A stretch of 64,000 nt of DNA, from positions 162,615-226,614 of the forward strand of contig NZ_BBCB01000001.1 in the NCBI RefSeq assembly GCF_001311825.1, written 5' to 3'. The stretch's first letter is position 1. The number at the start of each line of letters is the position of its first letter. The notes beneath the pieces were generated by a model. That model saw only the letters and a program-made list of their open reading frames with translations, was not told the origin of the DNA and made no database searches. Shown here piece after piece: positions 63,025 through 64,000 of this stretch. The position numbers were made by a program, and so were the translations under genes. The DNA comes from Salidesulfovibrio brasiliensis JCM 12178. Its GTDB lineage: Bacteria; Desulfobacterota; Desulfovibrionia; Desulfovibrionales; Desulfovibrionaceae.

Positions 63025-63777
63025 GTGAAGAATACGGGAACGCGAAATCCGAGTTGGAGTCGAGACGAATTGATTCTTGCCTTGGATTTATATTTTAGAC
63101 ATAACCCTGCCCATATCAGTAAAAACCATCCAGAAATAATAAAACTTAGTGAAATACTAAACAAACTTCCAATCCATGATGACAAACCAAATATTAAAGT
63201 ATTCCGTAACACTAATGGCGTTTACATGAAGTTATGCAACTTTCTTCGCCTTGACCCTAAGTACAAAGGAACAGGACTAAAATCTGGAGGCAAGCTTGAA
63301 GAAAAAATCTGGGATGAGTTTTCACAAAAGAAAGAAGAACTATCACAAATATCTAAATTAATAATAAACAATTACGATTCGCTTGACATAAAAACTCTCG
63401 CAACATCAGAGCTTAATAGTGAATTTGGTATGCCTGAGGGTAAATTAATAACAAGGTTACACAAATCAAAAGAAAGAAGCAGAGCACTAGTAAATAAAAA
63501 AAAGGAACAAGCATTAAGAAATGAAGGGAATTTACAGTGTGAGGCTTGTGGCTTTGATTTTTTAAAAAGTTATGGGTCATTAGGAAAAGGCTTTATTGAA
63601 TGCCACCACACTACGCCTATTTCTATGATTGCTTTGGAAACCACGACCAAGCTAAAGGATTTGGCCCTTGTATGTTCAAACTGTCATCGAATGTTACATC
63701 GAATTCGCCCTTGGCTTACAATCGACCAGCTTAAAAATATTATGAAGCAAAATACGAGCAAAGACAATCAAAGCTAA
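63025..63777 (+). CDS. HNH endonuclease, AT-rich, probably transferred
   Basis: 250 residues starting at GTG 63025 with GGAGG five bases upstream; an overlapping ATG at 63023 is followed at once by TGA. N-terminal domain (about 1-80: WSRDELILALDLYFRHNPAH, NGVYMKLCNFLRLDP) like the head domain of McrA-type HNH proteins; C-terminal HNH with two zinc-type CxxC pairs (CEACGF, CSNCHRM), IECHHTTPIS and LVCSNCHRMLHR. Likely a nuclease that cuts modified or foreign DNA. Its AT-rich codons differ sharply from the rest of the window, so it was probably acquired recently. No methylase is adjacent. Confidence 0.83.
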   Translation: MKNTGTRNPSWSRDELILALDLYFRHNPAHISKNHPEIIKLSEILNKLPIHDDKPNIKVFRNTNGVYMKLCNFLRLDPKYKGTGLKSGGKLEEKIWDEFSQKKEELSQISKLIINNYDSLDIKTLATSELNSEFGMPEGKLITRLHKSKERSRALVNKKKEQALRNEGNLQCEACGFDFLKSYGSLGKGFIECHHTTPISMIALETTTKLKDLALVCSNCHRMLHRIRPWLTIDQLKNIMKQNTSKDNQS

Positions 63778-64000
63778 CGGCAGTGGAAATTGTCATTTCC
63801 AGGAATCAAGTACCTCGTCACCGTCGCCCTCATCAATAAAGGCATAAGCGTTCTGGTCAGGACCGGATAAGAGCTAAGAATCCGCCATAAAGTGGCTTGG
63901 CCTGGAACAAACCGGTGATCGTGCCACCCTGTCGAACGGCAAAGGTTGCCGAAAACACGCCCTACCCCAAAAAAACATATCCCACAGACTTGCATTTCGC
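63778..64000. other. No supported feature at the right edge
   Basis: 223 bases after the HNH gene. A short minus-strand open frame (73 codons) spans most of it but matches no family and has no ribosome site I trust. Composition returns to the GC level of the chromosome, so the transferred segment may end near 63778. Confidence 0.5.

Noticed and set aside
63774..63995. Minus-strand 73-codon frame at the right edge
   Set aside because: Starts at the window edge without ribosome site and has no recognisable domain; could be a real fragment but cannot be supported.
1..64000. CRISPR arrays, insertion sequences, prophage or toxin-antitoxin islands
   Set aside because: No regularly spaced repeats, transposase, integrase or paired small toxin genes could be found on either strand.

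Overview
The window looks like core chromosome of a sulfate-reducing Desulfobacterota of the Desulfovibrionaceae (Desulfovibrio or Pseudodesulfovibrio type). The main evidence: a Desulfovibrio-style metal-binding adenylate kinase (Cys129/His135/Cys151/Cys154 all present); precorrin-2 dehydrogenase next to hemA, which fits the siroheme-dependent heme route of this group; a three-domain NifU; a fused SucC-SucD ligase; and a Gram-negative envelope set (LptF/LptG, LolA, a heptosyltransferase). The DNA is moderately GC-rich throughout, except for one clearly AT-rich gene near the right end.

Layout. 1-410: 5' part of a family 9 glycosyltransferase. 0.5-5.5 kb: tetrapyrrole and translation cluster (sirC, ccsA/hemX-like, hemA, unknown, tilS, adk). 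5.7-6.8 kb: RNA-binding protein and a DsbA-like lipoprotein. 6.8-15.3 kb (minus): birA, pyruvate carboxylase and a large PEP synthase, an anaplerotic/gluconeogenic unit. 15.3-18.6 kb: cca, DHH phosphoesterase, a single-domain response regulator and an unknown gene. 18.8-22 kb: fused succinyl-CoA synthetase and a GT4 glycosyltransferase. 22-27.6 kb: a small MDIS protein, prmA, an HhH-GPD glycosylase, then the envC, ctpA and yibQ cell-envelope genes. 27.9-31.2 kb: fliM, DUF374 acyltransferase, yedF, pseudouridine synthase. 31.2-38.4 kb: lolA, ftsK, efp, aroQ (minus), engB (plus), lptG, lptF and a 58-residue gene (minus). 38.6-40.1 kb: uppP, a tRNA with CAT anticodon, and tmRNA. 40.2-47 kb (minus): small membrane protein, PEGA lipoprotein, Lon-like protease, Hsp20, small membrane protein, REC-PAS-GGDEF-EAL. 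47.1-51.4 kb: DUF493, nifU, nifS, cysK, cysE (cysteine synthesis feeding Fe-S assembly). 51.5-59.9 kb: SBP-domain hybrid histidine kinase, divergent substrate-binding lipoprotein, Rossmann protein, two motB-like genes, motA, fapA-like DUF342. 60-62 kb: exported protein, flaG, a second MDIS protein, azoR. 62-64 kb: about 1 kb of hairpins and repeats without genes, then an AT-rich HNH endonuclease gene.

The most striking general feature is that nine genes, including efp, ftsK, lptG, cysE and motA, are broken by a single-base indel, usually one missing base in a short homopolymer. Most are probably sequence or assembly errors; each is annotated here as one gene with its break point.

I found no CRISPR array, insertion sequence, prophage or clear new defence island. 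The best candidates for something undescribed are: (1) a pair of small proteins sharing an MDIS start and a TGxGS[VI] end; (2) a 12-bp inverted repeat that spans the promoter and Shine-Dalgarno of one of them, so that read-through transcripts from flaG would hide the ribosome site while transcripts from its own promoter would not; (3) a pyruvate carboxylase with an atypical biotin motif (MKQ) and an added C-terminal zinc ribbon, directly downstream of birA.
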